From Smallanthus sonchifolius (lineage: Eukaryota; Streptophyta; Magnoliopsida; Asterales; Asteraceae), in the NCBI GenBank assembly GCA_023525975.1, contig CM042028.1, forward strand, positions 75,205,501-75,269,500: 64,000 nt of DNA, in the 5' to 3' direction. Position numbers and translations under genes: made by a program. This document shows, piece by piece, positions 59,801-64,000 of the stretch. Each line of letters begins with the position of its first letter. Positions within the stretch are counted from its first letter, which is position 1. The notes below the pieces were generated by a model. It made no database searches. It saw only the letters and a program-made list of their open reading frames with translations, and had not been told where the DNA came from.

Positions 59801-61051
59801 GAGTAAATTACATCAAACAACCATTATTTATATACCAAATTACCCCAGTAGACATTAATCTTGACTAATTATGTTGGACACCCTTTATGTATATGATTTG
59901 TATCAAATTATAACCTTTAGACTAACAAACGTTAGTTTTTTCAGTTAGTTTTTTTAAATGACCAAAATACCCTTACCATTATAAAATAAAAAAATAAAAT
60001 AAAACCAAAAGTATTATGGGCCCAACTCCATCATCTTCATCCCATCGACAGTATCCCAAAACACCTCCCACCGCCATTCACAAATGGGGGTGCTCGAGCG
60101 GCTGCCACCACAATTTCCACCGCCATGACCTGGACGGATCATTTATGACAAACCCACAGGTACAACACGTCATCGAGTACCAACCCCACCATCGCCACCA
60201 CCCTCCTCCACCAATTTCCCTCACTGGTTCATTCAAATTGATCATTCCAGCATCTGTTTTCACCTTAGGTAGTCGCCCTCTTCCCTTTCCTTCACCAATT
60301 AACGTCGCCGGTGTTGGAGCATCTGTTTGCTCCATTTATGCCATCTAAGGCATCGATTGTAGCCAAAATCAACTGAAAGTAACAAAAATTAATCAAGTTA
60401 AAAATACCTAAAACTGCTCTCAACACCTACTTATCCTCTGTACCATCGTAGAACACACAGTAGAGAGAGAGAGATACAGTAGAGACAGAGAGAGTGTGTG
60501 TGGGTTTTTGATTTATATACACACATACACACACACGAGAGGTGACCGCGCGATGCGGCGAGGAACACAACACACTAACACACACCGATAAAGTGCTTGA
60601 ACAATTAATTGGTGAAGTATCATATAGATTTGAAGATTTAATAAAAGTTTATAAATTAAAGTAAATATGAAATCATACAAAATAAAAACTATTTTGATAA
60701 TTTAGTTAAACGGGAAATTTATTGTTTACATAATTAGATTTCAGTTACTTTTCTTTGAACTTAATCACATAATTCATAAAAGACAATTTTATCCCCCTTA
60801 AACTCTTAAAAATTAATGGAAAAAAAATCACGTCATTCTCAAATGTATCATAATATAGTATAAATATTAATTTGTTAATATAAGAATGAAGGGTAGACTG
60901 GTCATTTAACTTAAAAATCTAACATCTGTTAATCTAAATGTTATAATTTGATACAAATCATATACATAAAGGGTGTCCAATGTAATTAGTGAAGATTAAA
61001 GTTTGCAAGTGTAATTTAATATATACATAAATGTTGTTTTATGTAATTCTC
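59801..61051. mobile_element. MULE-like element with GC-rich cargo
   Basis: Ends GAGTAAATTACATCAAACAAC and, inverted, GAGAATTACATAAAACAAC. The 9-bp flanks CAAAAAATA (59792-59800) and CAAAAAGTA (61052-61060) differ at one position. The interior 60010-60350 is GC-rich and coding-like (Pro/His-rich plus-strand frame 60016-60348) but has no recognised domain. It could be captured gene DNA, as in Pack-MULEs. Confidence 0.7.
60440..60536. repeat. (GA)n, (GT)n and (AC)n microsatellites
   Basis: GA-rich runs at 60460-60500, GTGTGTGT at about 60502-60510 and ACACACATACACACACAC near 60518-60536. Confidence 0.8.
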
Positions 61052-61279
61052 CAAAAAGTACTTACACAAATTCAGACAGGTTTTATCATCAAACCGAGCA
61101 TTCAATAAATGAATATCAGCACAATAAATGAATATTACATGGCAATGTATCAAAATAAACAAAATAGTCATGAAACAAAATATAACACAAGTATCATATA
61201 TCATAATCGGAATCTCCAAAGACACACGGATGCCCAAAGGCCAACCGAAAGATATTTGTACCTTAAGTTTTAAGCATAA

Positions 61280-61690
61280 CTAGTTTTTTTTCCCGCGCTT
61301 CGCGGCGGAAGTTTGGTCGTTATCAGTCCGGCTCATCGATAACCATAAAAGTCGCGCGGTGCAGTGGAGCCGTACGATGACATTAACGTGTCTAAGGGCG
61401 CACTTACGAACTTCTTTACACGTGTTATGGCGGTGACATTCACGTGGTTAAGTACATAAAAGAAACGTATGAAGCTGAGACGGATCGGTTTTGGAGATAG
61501 TTTGGTCGTTATCGGTTCCGCTCGTCAAAAACCATAAAAACCGCGCGTTGCAGCGGAGCGGTACGATGACATTAACGTGGCTAACGGCGCGTTTGCGAAC
61601 ATTGTTACACGCATTGTGACGGTCACATTCACGTGGTTAAGTACATAAAAGAAACGTATGAAGTTGAGGCTGATTGGTTTTGGAGATTGA
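61280..61690 (-). mobile_element. Helitron-like DNA with an internal tandem duplication
   Basis: On the minus strand a GC hairpin, CCGCGAAGCGCGG, is followed by eight A residues, CTAG and a host T: a Helitron-type 3' end. Inside, a unit of about 189 bp starting TTTGGTCGTTATC is repeated (61312-61500 and 61501-61680) with about 10% visible divergence. The 5' end was not found. Confidence 0.5.
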
Positions 61691-62721
61691 AACATAGATA
61701 GAAAAAAAAGTATTATGTTTCGCACATTGCGGCCTGACAATTTAAAAAAAGTAATATAAACTAAAGAAAATAAGAAAACTAAAAGGAAAAAAATAAAAAA
61801 AAAAACCAAACAAAAAAATGTCAGCCGCAGGGTTCAAACATGCGTGCTGATACCAGGGATATGTGCAACACACAAAGCCTTTAACCAACTCACTAAAAGA
61901 AAGCTTTGATGCAAATATGGAAAATTAAATATAACACAAAAAAGAGGCTAATAAAAAATTAATAAAATAACCCACCGACATTGGTATTTAAGAGTAAGTT
62001 AATAGCGAATACAAATCCTAGATCTTCTCCAGAAGATCACAAGATCCTATAAATCATGTTATATTCTAATTAGACTTGTGTTATTCCAATTTTATTGTTT
62101 GGTTTGTTTGTTACTTGATTTTCACGATGATTCTTTTAGAACCCTTAATTAATTGATTATCCAAATGTTTACTCACATTTTTTTTCCTAACAAACCACTC
62201 AAGTTTCAATATTGTATCAATATTGTGATTTTTTTATAAATGTTAAATTTTTTTTAATAAATGACCTAAATGAAAGATATATGAAACTTGACTACTATTT
62301 AATGATTATTTTTGTATCAAGTTTAACTTAAAATAGGAGATAACTATGAAGAAAAAATTGATTAACTAATAAGCAAGTTTTACAATTGTTTCATTTAAAT
62401 CAACTTAGAAAAAAAAGCTCTAAATAGCAACGAAGGTTTATATATATTTCACTTAGCTCACTAAATTTTAAAATAACGATGGACAATGGTGTAGAATTAA
62501 GAGTTAATTATATTCCCGTTCAAAAAAAAATTTGAAAAACATAAAGCTTGGTCTGTACACTTTACCATGATGTTTACTAATATGACATAATTTAATGCAA
62601 CTCATTTCCCCGTTATCGGTATGAATAGTTACACGATACCATAACAAAAATATTGTGTTAAGAATTAAAAAGAAAATTTATAACCATTTAAATGATTTAA
62701 CCTTTATTATTTATGTTTATA
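61691..62721. other. AT-rich intergenic DNA
   Basis: No gene or bounded repeat recognised. Confidence 0.4.
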
Positions 62722-62735
62722 TGACACAAAAGTTT

Positions 62736-62863
62736 AAACGGGAGCAGTCTCTCTATCCCTTAGGATAGGGGTAAGGTTTGCCCTCATCACACCCTCCCCA
62801 GACCCTACTAATAGCGTTAGCTATGTGTGGGATTATACTGGGTACGTTTGGTTTGGTTTGGTT
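62736..62863 (+). mobile_element. short TS-SINE / RTE-LINE-type retroposon
   Basis: Contains GGGGTAAGGTTTGCCC, ACCCTCCCCAGACCCTAC and GGGATTATACTGGGT, followed by a (GTTTG)n-like tail. This is the conserved 3' part shared by plant TS SINEs and RTE-type LINEs. The perfect 14-bp repeat TGACACAAAAGTTT flanks it at 62722-62735 and 62864-62877. It is probably a 5'-truncated copy. Confidence 0.8.
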
Positions 62864-62877
62864 TGACACAAAAGTTT

Positions 62878-64000
62878 GGTTATATTCATTAATAAATTAA
62901 GCACAAACCAATAAAATTAATTAAATCTTTCAACTAACATACTTATTTTTATTTTAAAATATATTATGATTTTAGATAATATTATGAAAATTATGGGTCA
63001 TTTTCAATGACAGGACAACCATTACCCCTCTAGTGTAATACCTAACGAAAACTATGGTATCATTAATTTAGGGGTAGATATAGATACGCAAGCGATGTTA
63101 TACCGACACCAAGTAGCGTCATTATACGAGCCGTATGACTTTGTAAGTGACACGTCAGTCACTTTTATGTCAGTATACCACACCATACGGGTCGTATAAT
63201 TTGATGACACTATCTCATACGACCCGGTAAAAATTTATTGCTCGTATGATGTATGAGTCTAACACGTTATGCAACCCGCATGACCATTTTCGCCATATCA
63301 TACGGCTCGTATAACATGTCAGTGGTGTACGACGCAACGTAAATTTAAGGTATTTAGGCTTTGAAAAGAATTTATGTTATGAGAGACTGAGAGCGTTTTT
63401 AGAGACTTGCTTTGGTATCACTTTATTCCATCAACAACTTGGGACGAGACACGTTTTGTAAGTAGTTTTTTTAACAACATGAGATGCCATTTTTTTTAAA
63501 GTTTACATACATTATTAGAAAAAAACTAAAAAGAATGGTGGGTATGTTAAAAGTTGTTTTTGTTAATGATAAAAGTTCAAATTAAATTTGATTTGAAGCT
63601 TTGAAATAGGTTGAGCCAGTGAGAATCCCATTATCCAAGACCTCAATTCATGAGCTATCGGTTCAAGCAGTTTGTTCAAGTTGAGACAGATGTTTCGCAA
63701 TCTAACATCACAATGGATAAAACCATAGTTTGCGACTTTGCGTTGGCTTAAGCTTAAAATCATGGGTAAAGATGGATAAAATAGTTAGTTTGCATTAATC
63801 TTTTTAAAATGATAAAAAAATTAACAAATAAAGGTAAGCAAGTCAATTCCAAATTACAAACCATAGCGTGTTAAAACTAATCATTAAACTCGCTTTTTAA
63901 AAGCATGAACTGAACTGTATGAGTATCAAACTGGCAGATTTGCTTCGGTCTGAATGGATCAATCGATTTATGGACACCTAATCTACTATCAATTGGAGGA
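62878..64000. other. intergenic DNA; CATACG/CGTATG motif cluster
   Basis: No gene is supported. Between about 63108 and 63330 the palindrome-like words CGAGCCGTATGA, CATACGGGTCGTAT, CATACGACCCGG and CATACGGCTCGTAT recur. The minus-strand frame at 63563-63763 has no recognised domain. Confidence 0.4.

Noticed and set aside
63563..63763. 66-codon minus-strand frame
   Set aside because: No recognisable domain or splice structure; treated as chance.

Overview
This is nuclear DNA from a flowering plant, most likely a eudicot. The evidence is three intron-rich genes with plant-type protein families (a plant NEK kinase, plant ATG13, a plant RBM39/CC1-like splicing factor), GT-AG introns, and an AT-rich intergenic space full of plant-type transposable elements. 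Asteraceae is possible from the style of the repeats, but the sequence alone does not prove it.

Layout: bases 1-10200 are transposon-rich and hold no convincing gene (a Mutator-type foldback element, a hAT MITE, a tail-to-tail SINE pair and two Helitrons of one family in opposite orientation). The NEK kinase gene runs on the + strand (leader from about 10.25 kb, 14 coding exons 11736-16734, 611 aa). Bases 16800-24300 hold a hexanucleotide array, nested hAT-like MITEs, a large foldback element, a SINE and a 2.0-kb solo LTR. ATG13 is on the - strand (34135-24610, 3 exons, 617 aa). Its second intron holds a nearly complete but multiply broken Copia retrotransposon (27073-32119). Bases 34.5-46 kb hold a Tourist MITE, two SINEs, two hAT MITEs, a 2.8-kb solo LTR and an internally deleted MULE. 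The RBM39-like gene is on the - strand (53580-46105, 13 exons, 548 aa). Bases 53.7-64 kb hold a SINE, a 2.7-kb solo LTR, a truncated LTR, another hAT copy and SINE, a fragment of mitochondrial DNA carrying part of trnS(GCU), a MULE-like element, Helitron-like DNA and a short TS-SINE/RTE-type retroposon.

The three genes are independent housekeeping or regulatory genes: microtubule/cell-expansion kinase, autophagy-initiation scaffold, and spliceosome-associated RNA-binding protein. They form no operon or cluster. In each gene the exon phases join into one open frame by hand translation, so all three look intact. Most of the rest can be assigned to mobile elements because target-site duplications are still readable. 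I saw no new enzymatic or defence system. The most interesting features are the young Copia insertion 45-50 bp from an ATG13 splice donor, a set of SINEs sharing a 3' tail, hAT MITEs each filled with one self-complementary word, and the mitochondrial tRNA fragment.
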